From contig VGBQ01000027.1 of NCBI GenBank assembly GCA_016870425.1, forward strand, positions 1-18,395: a stretch of DNA of 18,395 bases, in the 5' to 3' direction. Shown piece after piece: positions 7,568 through 14,769 of this stretch. Made by a program: the position numbers and the translations under genes. Positions within the stretch are counted from its first letter, which is position 1. Each line of letters opens with the position of its first letter. The stretch is from Actinomycetota bacterium. GTDB taxonomy: Bacteria; Actinomycetota; Actinomycetes; S36-B12. Below the pieces are notes generated by a model, which saw nothing but the letters and a program-made list of their open reading frames with translations, did no database searches and was not told where the DNA came from.

Positions 7568-9289
7568 TCACGCCTCGGCGGGCAGCACCGCCGTGAGCAC
7601 CGCCCCGCCCGAGGACCCAGCCGTGAGTCCAAAGCGACCACCCGTGGCTCGCGCGAGGAGGTCCGAGCCGAGGCCGGGTGCACCGTGACGCGGACCGCAG
7701 CCGTCGTCGCTGATGCGCACGCTGACGTCGTCGCCCTCGCGCCCGATCACCACCTCGATCTGGCTCGCCCCCCCGTGGCGATAGGCGTTCGCCATGCCCT
7801 CTTCGACAACGCGCACCACGTCGTCGTGCACGCGGGAGCCCACGGTCGGGTCGAGGTCGACGATGACGGCGCACAGGGAACCCCACGATGCGGCGAGGAC
7901 CGCCACGCGTGCGGCGACCGTCGCCCCTCCGGCGGTCTGCTCGATGTCCAGGATGCTGAGTGCCTCGCTCATTGCCTGCTCGTACGCCGCCACATCACCC
8001 GTCGCGGCAGCGAGCTCGATCGCGCTGGCGCTGGCGATCAAGCGTGTCTGCACGGTGCCGTGAAGTTCCTTGGCCGCCTCCCGGAGCTGCAGTGCCCGGG
8101 CGCGCGTGCGCGCAGCCTGCGCGATGCGCTCCCGGTTGACCTCGGACTGGAGCTGACTGATCACCAGGGTGCGCGAGGCGTCCAACGAGGCGACGGCCGA
8201 GGTGAGGACCACAGCGATGAGGGTGCCGAGGAGCGAGCCGGCCACCAGGCTGGGCGGGAGCAGGTCTGTGCCGACGCGAGCGGGCGCGTAGTCGAGGACG
8301 AGGGCGACGACCTCCACGAGCACGACGCTCACCAGGTAGATCACGTGGCGCAGGGGCAGATCACGACGCATCAGGGTGTTGCCCACGGACAGGATCGCGA
8401 AGGACCCCACCCCCAGGAGGGCTGCCAGCGCAGGGCCGAGCAGGGGGCCATAGGCCTGGGTCGTCGCGCCGAGATATCCGATCGTGACGACCGACGCGGC
8501 CGGCAGCGGCAGGAATGTCGGGCGACGCAGGAGCATCGAGGCCACGCCCGCGATGCGCGGCTCCGGGTAGCGCCGTGCCGCCTCCTCCCACAGCGCGTGA
8601 CTCAGTGGGCGGATCGTGTCATCGGCCGCGGTGCGCAGGGCTTGTGCGGCATCCAGCCACGTCGTGAGCGAGACATCTGCGCGCCGTGCATCGATGCGCT
8701 CGCGCGCCTGCGCGAGCAGGCGAGTGACTTCCGCGTCGTCGGCCAGGGTCAATGCCGCCCGTGAGTCCTGCAGGGCAGCAAGCTGGTTGAGGACCGCCTC
8801 GTCAAGCAGTCGGGCACGGTCGCGCACGAAGCGCTCATGGGCTTCGAGCAGCATCGCCGTGGTCACTCCCCACCACAGCGCAATACCCACGGTGGCGGTC
8901 ACGGTGAGCAGCGCAGGCACACCGACATCGATTCCCAAGCGTGTGTCCGCGAGGACGATGGCGGTGCCGAAGATCGCCCCTGAGACCCCGTGCAGCATGG
9001 CGAACTGCCACAGGGCCACGGGCCGCTCGCGCCTGTGGCGGAAGACAGTGGCGTTCATGACCAGGGCCCACGCACCCGCCACGAGCGCAGCTCCCGCGCC
9101 GTAGAGGAAGAGCACGCCCATGTCCTGGACCGGCACGATGCGAGTGCCGATGCGACCGCCGGTGACGACCAGGAGGGGAAGGTTGACCAGCACCCCGAGC
9201 GCGTAGGTCTGCCAGGACAGCGCCCAGCGACCCGTGATGCGAGCCCGCCAGGACGGGGTCGCCGGCAGGCTGCTCTCCACCTCGCCCAC
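7568..9289 (-). CDS. polytopic sensor histidine kinase-like ATPase
   Basis: This is a 573-residue membrane protein with two hydrophobic blocks (about 28-147 and 258-368), each of about four segments, separated by a charged coiled-coil-like stretch (148-240). The C-terminal third is a HisKA_3/NarL-type kinase core. The H-box is AAKELHGTVQTRL (His410) and the N-box EEGMANAYRHGG (Glu497, Asn501). The G1 box is ISDDGCG, and the G2-like GLGSDLL follows near 539-545. The residue after the histidine is Gly rather than the usual Asp or Glu, which could weaken or alter phosphotransfer. The GTG at 9289 has no good Shine-Dalgarno, so the start is uncertain by a few codons. Its likely partner is the response regulator at 10881 on the other strand. 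The signal sensed is unknown. Confidence 0.8.
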   Translation of the reverse strand: MGEVESSLPATPSWRARITGRWALSWQTYALGVLVNLPLLVVTGGRIGTRIVPVQDMGVLFLYGAGAALVAGAWALVMNATVFRHRRERPVALWQFAMLHGVSGAIFGTAIVLADTRLGIDVGVPALLTVTATVGIALWWGVTTAMLLEAHERFVRDRARLLDEAVLNQLAALQDSRAALTLADDAEVTRLLAQARERIDARRADVSLTTWLDAAQALRTAADDTIRPLSHALWEEAARRYPEPRIAGVASMLLRRPTFLPLPAASVVTIGYLGATTQAYGPLLGPALAALLGVGSFAILSVGNTLMRRDLPLRHVIYLVSVVLVEVVALVLDYAPARVGTDLLPPSLVAGSLLGTLIAVVLTSAVASLDASRTLVISQLQSEVNRERIAQAARTRARALQLREAAKELHGTVQTRLIASASAIELAAATGDVAAYEQAMSEALSILDIEQTAGGATVAARVAVLAASWGSLCAVIVDLDPTVGSRVHDDVVRVVEEGMANAYRHGGASQIEVVIGREGDDVSVRISDDGCGPRHGAPGLGSDLLARATGGRFGLTAGSSGGAVLTAVLPAEA

Positions 9290-9357
9290 ATGCGGAGTCT
9301 GGCACGCACGTCCAGCCCGGATTACAGCTGTGTAGTTCTCCCCAACTGAGGAAAGGC

Positions 9358-9406
9358 TGTGGACAACCTCGTCATCCCACGCCTAGCGGGGCGAGCATTG
9401 TCCACA
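9358..9406. promoter_or_regulatory. pair of inverted perfect DnaA boxes
   Basis: TGTGGACAA at 9358-9366 and TTGTCCACA at 9398-9406 are reverse complements of each other, and both match the actinobacterial DnaA box TTGTCCACA exactly. They are 31 bp apart. The first lies in the 82-bp gap upstream of the kinase gene; the second lies inside the last codons of the rhomboid gene. As RNA the two arms could also pair into an 11-bp stem with wobble pairs at its edges. Both readings, DnaA binding or a 3' stem for the rhomboid mRNA, remain open. Confidence 0.5.
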
Positions 9407-10256
9407 ACTGCCCCGTTCGCCACATGGTCACCGCGACCAGCACGCCCAGAATCGCCAGGACACCCAGCACCTGCCAGAGCCCCCGCACAGGGCGGAAGGG
9501 CGGCGGCGTCCAGACGAAGACTGCGGCCACCAGGGCGCCTACGACGAGGCCACCGAAGTGCGCGCGCCAGTCCACCTCCGGACTGAGGAAGCCGATGACG
9601 ACGTTGATGCCCAGCAAGACGAGGACCTGGGTGATGTCCCAGCGCAGACGCCTGCCCGCGACGATGACAGCGCCCATGAGTCCGAAGATCGCGCCGGACG
9701 CGCCCACCGACACGGTCCTCGGGTCGGAGAAGACGTATGACGCGACGCTACCGCCAAGTGCTCCCACGACGTAGAGCACCGTGAAGCGCGCGTGACCGAG
9801 CACCCGCTCGAGCAGCGGACCGAAAATGAAGAGCACGTACATGTTGAAGGCGATGTGCAGCCACGACCCGTGCAGGAACGCGGCCGTGAGCAGACGCCAC
9901 CACTCGCCGTAGAGCGCGATGCCGAAGGGCCACATGCCGAATTCCTCGGCGACCTGACCGACTCCCGCTGCGAACTGCCAGAGGAAGACCGCGACCGTCA
10001 GCCCGATAAGGGTCCACGTGACATAGGGCTTGGTGACCAGAGCGCCACCGGCGACCGTCACGGGCTGGCGCACGGTGCGCGCGGCCTCGCCTACGCAGTC
10101 CGGGCACTGGAAGCCCACGGACGCCGAGCGCATGCACTCCGGGCAGATGGGGTGCTCGCAGCGGGTGCAGCGGATGTACGTCGAGCGGTCGGGATGGCGG
10201 TAGCAGCCCGGCGCGGGGGGCGGCGTACCGGCAGATGAGTCGGGCGGCTGGGTCAC
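9372..10256 (-). CDS. rhomboid family intramembrane serine protease with zinc finger
   Basis: This 294-residue protein should cut transmembrane proteins within the membrane. The Ser-His dyad is present: Ser187 in VSVGASGAIFG and His233 in DWRAHFGGL. The supporting HGSWLHIAFN motif has His129, His134 and Asn138. About six to seven membrane segments cover 78-290. In front lies a cytoplasmic B-box-like zinc finger with Cys18, His21, Cys30, Cys33, Cys38, Cys41, Cys51 and Cys54, an architecture known in actinobacterial rhomboids. The GTG start at 10256 overlaps the ppiA stop as GTGA, so the two genes are probably translationally coupled. Substrates are unknown. Confidence 0.93.
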   Translation of the reverse strand: MTQPPDSSAGTPPPAPGCYRHPDRSTYIRCTRCEHPICPECMRSASVGFQCPDCVGEAARTVRQPVTVAGGALVTKPYVTWTLIGLTVAVFLWQFAAGVGQVAEEFGMWPFGIALYGEWWRLLTAAFLHGSWLHIAFNMYVLFIFGPLLERVLGHARFTVLYVVGALGGSVASYVFSDPRTVSVGASGAIFGLMGAVIVAGRRLRWDITQVLVLLGINVVIGFLSPEVDWRAHFGGLVVGALVAAVFVWTPPPFRPVRGLWQVLGVLAILGVLVAVTMWRTGQLWTMLAPLGVG

Positions 10257-10780
10257 CCGCGCGTGACGGTGACGCCGGTGATCTCGACGGGTGTCACCGG
10301 GCGGTCCTGAGCACCGGTCGAGACCGCGGCGATCGCATCGACAACATCGCGCGAGGGCTGATCGGCGACCTCACCGAAGATCGAGTGCTTGAAGTTGAGC
10401 CACGACGTCGGTGCGACGGTGATGAAGAACTGCGAGCCGTTGGTGTTGGGGCCGGCGTTCGCCATCGCGGCCAGGTAGGGACGATCGAACTGCAGCTCGG
10501 GGTTGAACTCATCCGCGAATCGGTAGCCCGGGCCACCCGTGCCGGTGCCGAGCGGGTCACCGCCCTGGATCATGAAGCCGGGGATGACGCGGTGGAAGAT
10601 CGTGCCGTCATAAAGCGGCTTAGTGGTCTTGGTGCGGGCCTGCGGGTCCGTCCACTCCTGGGTGCCCTCGGCAAGGCCGACGAAGTTCTTGACCGTCTTG
10701 GGGGCCTGATCGGGGAAGAGGATGACGTTGATGTCGCCCAGGGAGGTGTGCAGGGTGGCCTTGAGGTCGGATTCCGGCAT
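10253..10780 (-). CDS. ppiA: cyclophilin-type peptidyl-prolyl cis-trans isomerase
   Basis: The 175-residue cyclophilin catalyses cis-trans isomerisation of prolyl bonds. Family motifs are clear: FHRVIPGFMIQGGDP at 62-76 with the catalytic Arg64, AMANAGPNTNGSQFFIT at 105-121, and SWLNFKHSIFGEV with Trp127. No signal peptide or membrane anchor is present, so it is cytoplasmic. The ATG at 10780 is chosen because GGGAGG lies nine bases upstream and the protein then starts cleanly with its first strand; an ATG at 10789 overlaps that Shine-Dalgarno. It begins the operon with the rhomboid gene and is divergent from the response regulator, with 100 bp between them. Confidence 0.95.
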   Translation of the reverse strand: MPESDLKATLHTSLGDINVILFPDQAPKTVKNFVGLAEGTQEWTDPQARTKTTKPLYDGTIFHRVIPGFMIQGGDPLGTGTGGPGYRFADEFNPELQFDRPYLAAMANAGPNTNGSQFFITVAPTSWLNFKHSIFGEVADQPSRDVVDAIAAVSTGAQDRPVTPVEITGVTVTRG

Positions 10781-10811
10781 GGGGGTCATCCTCCCACGAC
10801 GCCTCGTCCAC

Positions 10812-10827
10812 GGGGTGCTGGCACCCC
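10812..10827. promoter_or_regulatory. perfect palindrome in the ppiA/regulator gap
   Basis: GGGGTGC-TG-GCACCCC has two perfect 7-bp arms. It sits in the 100-bp divergent gap, 32 bases upstream of the ppiA ATG and 53 bases upstream of the response-regulator ATG. It is well placed to be an operator acting on one or both genes, but the binding protein is not known. Confidence 0.4.
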
Positions 10828-10829
10828 TG

Positions 10830-10873
10830 TTGCCCGGGGAGCGCTTGCCCGGGCCACGTCCCCGATCCATAGT
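10830..10873 (+). promoter_or_regulatory. candidate promoter of the response regulator, with tandem repeats
   Basis: TTGCCCGGG occurs twice, at 10830-10838 and 10845-10853, in direct repeat with a 15-bp period. The second copy could serve as a -35 (TTGCCC), followed after 17 bp by CATAGT at 10868-10873. Seven bases later comes the ATG at 10881, and no Shine-Dalgarno lies between. This fits a leaderless promoter. The tandem copies could also be regulator binding sites. Confidence 0.35.
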
Positions 10874-10880
10874 GGCCGCC

Positions 10881-11531
10881 ATGCCGTCGCCGCAGCGTGT
10901 CCTCGTCGTCGATGATGACGAGTTCACCCGCTTCCTCCTGGTGCGGGCGCTGGCCTCGTTCGGCTATGACAACGTCGAACCCTGCGACGGAGTGGCCTCC
11001 GCGCTCGCAGCGGCAGACGCCGCCCGGCCAGATGTCGCGATCCTCGATCTCGACCTCGGCCCGGGTCCCCACGGCATCGACCTCGCCCGGGCACTGCGCA
11101 AGCGCATCCCCGACGTCGCGCTCATCCTGCTGTCCTCCTTCGAGGACCCCCGCCTCATGGGTGGGGTCGGCGAGCTGCCCATCGGTGCGATCTACCTCAC
11201 CAAGCGCGCGGTCGGCAACGACGAGATCCTGCCGCGCGCGATGGAGGCGGTGCTCGCCCATCCCTGCGCGCAGGGCAATGCCCGCATGGGTGCGGGATAC
11301 GCCGCGCCGCTCTCGCTGAGCGACAACCAGGTCGACATCATGCGCCTCGTTGCCGAGGGACACTCCAACGCCGAGATCGGCCGACGCCTGCATCTCACCG
11401 AGCGCGGGGTCGCCAAGGCGGTGTCTCGCCTGGTGAAGCAACTCGGCCTCGCCACCGGGTCGGACGCGAATGTGCGCGTGCTCATCACCCAGGCCTACTT
11501 CCAGTACGCCGGACATGGAGTCGCCCGCTAG
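10881..11531 (+). CDS. two-component response regulator, NarL/LuxR type
   Basis: This 216-residue DNA-binding response regulator has a receiver domain with the acidic pocket Asp11-Asp12 (VLVVDDDE), phospho-acceptor Asp56 (AILDLDLG), the switch serine near 85, and conserved Lys108 (YLTKRA). A C-terminal LuxR-type helix-turn-helix begins at SLSDNQVDIMRLVAEGHSNA and continues with the recognition helix (TERGVAKAVSRLVKQLG). The recognition helix departs from the usual TVKNHL pattern. The ATG at 10881 is chosen because the receiver fold starts directly there; the open frame upstream overlaps ppiA. The polytopic kinase at 7568-9289 is the only kinase in view and a likely partner, though the two are not in an operon. 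Confidence 0.9.
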   Translation: MPSPQRVLVVDDDEFTRFLLVRALASFGYDNVEPCDGVASALAAADAARPDVAILDLDLGPGPHGIDLARALRKRIPDVALILLSSFEDPRLMGGVGELPIGAIYLTKRAVGNDEILPRAMEAVLAHPCAQGNARMGAGYAAPLSLSDNQVDIMRLVAEGHSNAEIGRRLHLTERGVAKAVSRLVKQLGLATGSDANVRVLITQAYFQYAGHGVAR

Positions 11532-11590
11532 TGCCAGTGACTCGACGTTGAGCAGACCCCTACTGTCGCCCGCACGAAGGAGGGGATCAC

Positions 11591-12310
11591 TTGACGCACA
11601 TCGATCCGATGTCACGGCGCGGATTCCTCGTCGGGCTTGCCGGGACAGCACTCGCGGTCGGTGTTGCCCAGCGAGTCGCAGCCGCCGAGGATCACGATGG
11701 CGACACGGTCACTTCAGCGCAATCTCTCAGATGGCTCCGGCGAGGCAACGCACGCTGGGTCCGTCGAGACATCAAGCGCGCGGACCACACACCGCCCTAC
11801 CGAGACATCACCAACGGCCAGTGGCCGATCGCTTCCGTCGTCTCGTGCGCGGATTCCCGCGTCAACGCCGAGAGTGTCTTCGACGTGGCCCAGGGCAATC
11901 TCTTCAACGTCCGCAACGCCGGCAACGTCGGCGGTGATATCAGCATCGGCTCCATCGAATACTCCGTCGGCGTACTCAAGGTGCCGCTCCTTGTCGTCCT
12001 GGGTCACAGTTCATGCGGTGCCGTGGTGGCTGCCCAGCGTGCCCTGCGCACCGGCGAGATGCCCGGCGGCGACATCGACGCGGTGGTTGAAGCCATCATC
12101 CCCGCGATCGAGAGACTTCCCGTCAACCACACGCTTGAGCAGGCAATCGAGGCCAACGCCGCGCACACTGCCCGGCTGCTCAGGCGCAATAGTCGCATCA
12201 TCGACAGCGCTGTCTCCCGCGGGCGCCTGCGGATCATGTCCGCGGTCTACGACATTCGCAGCCGGCGCGTGGAGTTCGCCACTCGCGGGCGCTCGATCGG
12301 CGGAATGTGA
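11591..12310 (+). CDS. beta-carbonic anhydrase with Tat signal
   Basis: Beta-carbonic anhydrase interconverts CO2 and bicarbonate using zinc. The ligands are present: Cys86, the Asp88-Arg90 dyad (SCADSRV), and His139 and Cys142 (GHSSCGAV). The N terminus has a twin-arginine motif SRRGFLVG (Arg9-Arg10), a hydrophobic stretch and an AAA-type cleavage site near residues 30-32, so the folded enzyme is probably exported through Tat. The TTG at 11591 is favoured because AAGGAGG lies seven bases before it. The ATG at 11609 (MSRRGFL) would keep the twin arginines but has no ribosome-binding site. It follows the response regulator by 59 bp and could be a regulated target or operon partner. Confidence 0.92.
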   Translation: MTHIDPMSRRGFLVGLAGTALAVGVAQRVAAAEDHDGDTVTSAQSLRWLRRGNARWVRRDIKRADHTPPYRDITNGQWPIASVVSCADSRVNAESVFDVAQGNLFNVRNAGNVGGDISIGSIEYSVGVLKVPLLVVLGHSSCGAVVAAQRALRTGEMPGGDIDAVVEAIIPAIERLPVNHTLEQAIEANAAHTARLLRRNSRIIDSAVSRGRLRIMSAVYDIRSRRVEFATRGRSIGGM

Positions 12311-12346
12311 GGTCAGACCGCTGGTTTCGGCCGGCTTGAGCGCGGA

Positions 12347-12988
12347 TCAGCCCGACGCGGCGCGGGCCTGGTCTATCGCGCTGAGGAAAACCTCAACGGG
12401 CTGAGCGCCCGAGACGCCATACGCGCGGTCAATGACGAAGAAGGGCACCCCAGTGGCGCCGAAGGTGCGCGCGAGCACCTGGTCCTGCACGACCTGATCG
12501 AGGTACGCCGTGCCCGCCAGCATGGCTTGCGCCGCGTCGGCATCGAGCCCGGCTTCCTCGGCAAGCCCGACGAGATCCTCGGCGGTGAATACACCGCGGC
12601 CCTGCTCGAAGTAGGCGGCGTACATCACCTCGAGCAGGAGCTGGGCGGCACCTGAGTCCTGCTCCTGCGCCCAGAGCACCAGGCGATGGGCGTCACGGGT
12701 GTTGCCGGTCGTCGTGCGATCCAGGTGGTAGTCCAGGCCTTCCCCCGCGGCTACCTCGGTGACATTCGCCATCATCGCGAGCGCCTCCTCGCGACTCACG
12801 CCGTACTTCTCCGCGAGGTGGTCGATGGTCGGCGCGGTCGTCGTGCTCGCCGTGGGATCGAGCTGGAATGCGCGGTGGACGATCTCGACCTCATCAGTGA
12901 TGCCGCGCTCAGCAAGCGCGGACTGCAGGCGTCGCTTGCCGATGTAGCACCACGGGCATACGACGTCGGCCCAGACTTCGATCTGCAT
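12347..12988 (-). CDS. DsbA family oxidoreductase (FrnE-like)
   Basis: This 213-residue protein of the thioredoxin fold starts MQIEVWADVVCPWCYIGKRR, with a CPWC redox motif at Cys11-Cys14. The helical insertion (about 60-165) and the cis-Pro segment TGVPFFVIDRAYGVSGAQP near the end are typical of the FrnE/2-hydroxychromene isomerase-like branch of DsbA. There is no signal peptide, so it works in the cytoplasm, perhaps in thiol redox or polyketide-related chemistry in relatives; the substrate here is unknown. The ATG at 12988 is chosen, and a TTG at 13000 would add four residues; neither has a Shine-Dalgarno. It converges with the carbonic anhydrase, 36 bp apart, and follows tRNA-Ala. Confidence 0.9.
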   Translation of the reverse strand: MQIEVWADVVCPWCYIGKRRLQSALAERGITDEVEIVHRAFQLDPTASTTTAPTIDHLAEKYGVSREEALAMMANVTEVAAGEGLDYHLDRTTTGNTRDAHRLVLWAQEQDSGAAQLLLEVMYAAYFEQGRGVFTAEDLVGLAEEAGLDADAAQAMLAGTAYLDQVVQDQVLARTFGATGVPFFVIDRAYGVSGAQPVEVFLSAIDQARAASG

Positions 12989-13021
12989 GAATGCAGTCAA
13001 GCATGGCGCCAGGGCGTGAAG

Positions 13022-13094
13022 TGGAGGCTAGGGGACTCGAACCCCTGACTTCTGCCTTGCAAAGGCAGCGCTCTACCAGCTGAGCTAAGCCCCC
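13022..13094 (-). tRNA. alaT: tRNA-Ala (anticodon UGC)
   Basis: Read on the minus strand, the gene folds as a full cloverleaf: acceptor GGGGGCU pairing with AGCCUCC, D-arm AGCTCAGCTGGTAGAGC, anticodon loop CTTTGCAAAG with anticodon TGC, and T-arm GGGGTTCGAGTCCCC. The acceptor contains the G3-U70 pair that marks alanine tRNAs. Discriminator A is at 13022, and the CCA end is not encoded. Its first ten bases overlap the end of the transporter gene. Confidence 0.97.
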
Positions 13095-14479
13095 GTGGAC
13101 CCCCGAATGCTACGTGACGGTGCCACAGCACCCGTGACGTGGATCGGCGGGAACTCCCCCGGGAGCCCGTGACTGCCTGGCCCATGAGCGGCGTGAAGGT
13201 GGACGATCTCCGCTCGCTCCGCGAGGAGTGCGCGCAGGTCGGCCCGCACCCGGGATCGGCCGAGGTAGGTCAGCAGCAGGGCAATGGCACCGGCTTCGAC
13301 CAGCACGGCTGCGACGATGCCAGCGGCGTCGGCCAGGCCGGTAACGATGAGAGCGCCAATCGGGGCCGCGACCGTCACGAACGCCGAGTGCACCGCGAGG
13401 ACCTCGGCCTCCTTGGCGCCCGTCGCTGCACTCGCGACGGCCGCGTCGACGACCGTGTTGGCCATGTTGAGTGCGAGGCCGAGTGGCACGAGCACCACCA
13501 TGAGCAGCACCAGCCGCAGGTCCTGCATCGTCTGATGGACGATGGCGACGAGCGCAAGAGTGACCATCACGATGATCATGGCGATGTAGGCGATCTGCCA
13601 ATGTGAGAAGTGCTTCTCGCGCCAGGTCAGCATCGGCGCCACGAGAGCCATCCCGGCATAGAGGGAGGCGAGCAGGAGCGAGAAGGTGACGGCGCTCGTG
13701 CTGATGTCCGTGGCGATCTTGGGAAGCAACTTGAAGATGGGGAAGACCACGATCTGCAGGCACAGCGCGATGATGACGAAGCGTCTGAGCAAGTCGGTCT
13801 CGCGCACGAGACGGATGGCGTCCGCGGCCCGCACGCGATCGCCAACCTCGCTCGGGGGGGCGATCGCGGGAAAGAGGAGTACGGCGACGAGCGGAAAGGC
13901 GTAGGAGGCGGCGTTGACGATGAAGAGCCCGGCCGCCCCCCACCAGTCCAGCAGGAAGCCGCCGCAGATCACCCCGGCGATGCCCGCGACGGCGCTCAGC
14001 GACGACAGCGTCGAGCTGAGGTGCATGAGATCACCACCGGGCGCGATGGCGCGAAGGAAGCGGCTCCACGACGGGAAGTTCAGCGCTCCGATGACCCCAC
14101 TGCACAGTGCGGTCACGAAGAGAAGCGCGAAGGACACATCGCCGGCCATCACGATCGCCGCGACGGATGCGAAGAGGATCAACCTGGCGGCCGACGCACC
14201 CGCGACGACCAGGCGGGCATCGAAGCGTAGGTCGAGGGCCTTAGCTGGCTTGACGAGCAGAGGTGCCGGCAGAGCCTGAGCGGCCATGATCACCACGGCG
14301 GCCAGCAGGCTGCCGGTGATCACAAATGAGACGTAGGTGAAGGCCAGCACGCTTACCGCGGAGCCGAAGGAACTCACGGTGTTGGCGGCCACGAGAGCCA
14401 CTACCCGGGGGTGACCCCGCATGGATCCGGGGTGGCCGGGCATAGATGACGAAGCGCTCGACCCCTTGTCGGCGGTCAT
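13085..14479 (-). CDS. major facilitator superfamily exporter
   Basis: A 464-residue polytopic protein with about twelve hydrophobic segments resembles the MFS_3/EntS-like exporter group, which pumps small molecules or siderophores out of the cell. The N terminus is a short polar tail (MTADKGSSASSS). The central loop (about 210-235, PAIAPPSEVGDRVRAADAI) separates the two six-helix halves. A roughly 50-residue hydrophilic C-terminal tail contains a His-rich bit (VHLHAAHGPGSHG). The start at ATG 14479 has GAGGGG seven bases upstream. The stop TAG is the U8-A9-G10 of tRNA-Ala, so the last ten coding bases lie inside the tRNA gene. It follows the DLW-39 gene by 19 bp. The substrate cannot be inferred. 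Confidence 0.85.
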   Translation of the reverse strand: MTADKGSSASSSMPGHPGSMRGHPRVVALVAANTVSSFGSAVSVLAFTYVSFVITGSLLAAVVIMAAQALPAPLLVKPAKALDLRFDARLVVAGASAARLILFASVAAIVMAGDVSFALLFVTALCSGVIGALNFPSWSRFLRAIAPGGDLMHLSSTLSSLSAVAGIAGVICGGFLLDWWGAAGLFIVNAASYAFPLVAVLLFPAIAPPSEVGDRVRAADAIRLVRETDLLRRFVIIALCLQIVVFPIFKLLPKIATDISTSAVTFSLLLASLYAGMALVAPMLTWREKHFSHWQIAYIAMIIVMVTLALVAIVHQTMQDLRLVLLMVVLVPLGLALNMANTVVDAAVASAATGAKEAEVLAVHSAFVTVAAPIGALIVTGLADAAGIVAAVLVEAGAIALLLTYLGRSRVRADLRALLAERAEIVHLHAAHGPGSHGLPGEFPPIHVTGAVAPSRSIRGSTGA

Positions 14480-14498
14480 GCGCGGACCCCTCGAGTGG

Positions 14499-14624
14499 TC
14501 AGGTCAGATCGGGGACCGAGGTGGCCTCGGTCCACAGATCGTCCTCGGCCTTGCTCGCCTGGATCTGGCGGTAGACGAGGTAGCCGATACCGGCGAGGGC
14601 GACGAGCAGCAGCAGTTTCTTCAT
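14499..14624 (-). CDS. DLW-39 family micro-protein
   Basis: This tiny gene encodes 41 residues: a hydrophobic start MKKLLLLVALAGIGYLVYRQ, then QASKAEDDLWTEATSVPDLT. The DLW triplet at about 29-31 and the length match the DLW-39 family, found in actinobacteria near gyrA and tRNA-Ile. The protein is a probable single-span membrane peptide with a short acidic cytoplasmic tail; its function is unknown. The ATG starts one base after the discriminator base of tRNA-Ile, so there is no room for a Shine-Dalgarno outside the tRNA. Its mRNA is probably made by readthrough and 3' processing of the tRNA, which would leave a leaderless message. Confidence 0.9.
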   Translation of the reverse strand: MKKLLLLVALAGIGYLVYRQIQASKAEDDLWTEATSVPDLT

Positions 14625-14625
14625 G

Positions 14626-14700
14626 TGGGCCTAGGTGGACTTGAACCACCGACCTCTTCCTTATCAGGGAAGCGCTCTAACCGAGCTGAGCTATAGGCCC
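14626..14700 (-). tRNA. ileT: tRNA-Ile (anticodon GAU)
   Basis: The minus strand shows acceptor GGGCCUA pairing with UAGGCCC, D-arm AGCTCAGCTCGGTTAGAGC, anticodon loop CTGATAA with anticodon GAT, and T-arm GGTGGTTCAAGTCCACC. The discriminator is A at 14626. CCA is not encoded: the following bases are CATG, where ATG starts the DLW-39 gene. The 69 bases upstream (14701-14769) should hold its promoter; a TACCCT at 14751-14756 is a weak -10 candidate. Confidence 0.97.
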
Positions 14701-14769
14701 TTGATGTCCGTCGGTCGGCTGAGCCACCCCCGCCGGACAAGCCCGCCCAGGGTACACAGGCGCGCGCCT

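Noticed and set aside
7448..8764. A 438-codon plus-strand frame opposite the sensor kinase
   Set aside because: It is a shadow of the kinase gene with no domain and biased residues.
10620..11651. A 343-codon minus-strand frame across ppiA and the response regulator
   Set aside because: It covers two well-supported genes in other frames and has no domain of its own.
12311..12346. A terminator between the carbonic anhydrase and the DsbA-like gene
   Set aside because: Only weak GC pairings are seen and no stable stem with a T-run, although the genes converge.
14758..14769. The 12-bp palindrome AGGCGCGCGCCT directly after the synthase-like stop codon
   Set aside because: A short pure GC dyad arises easily in such DNA; there is no loop and no T-run for a terminator.
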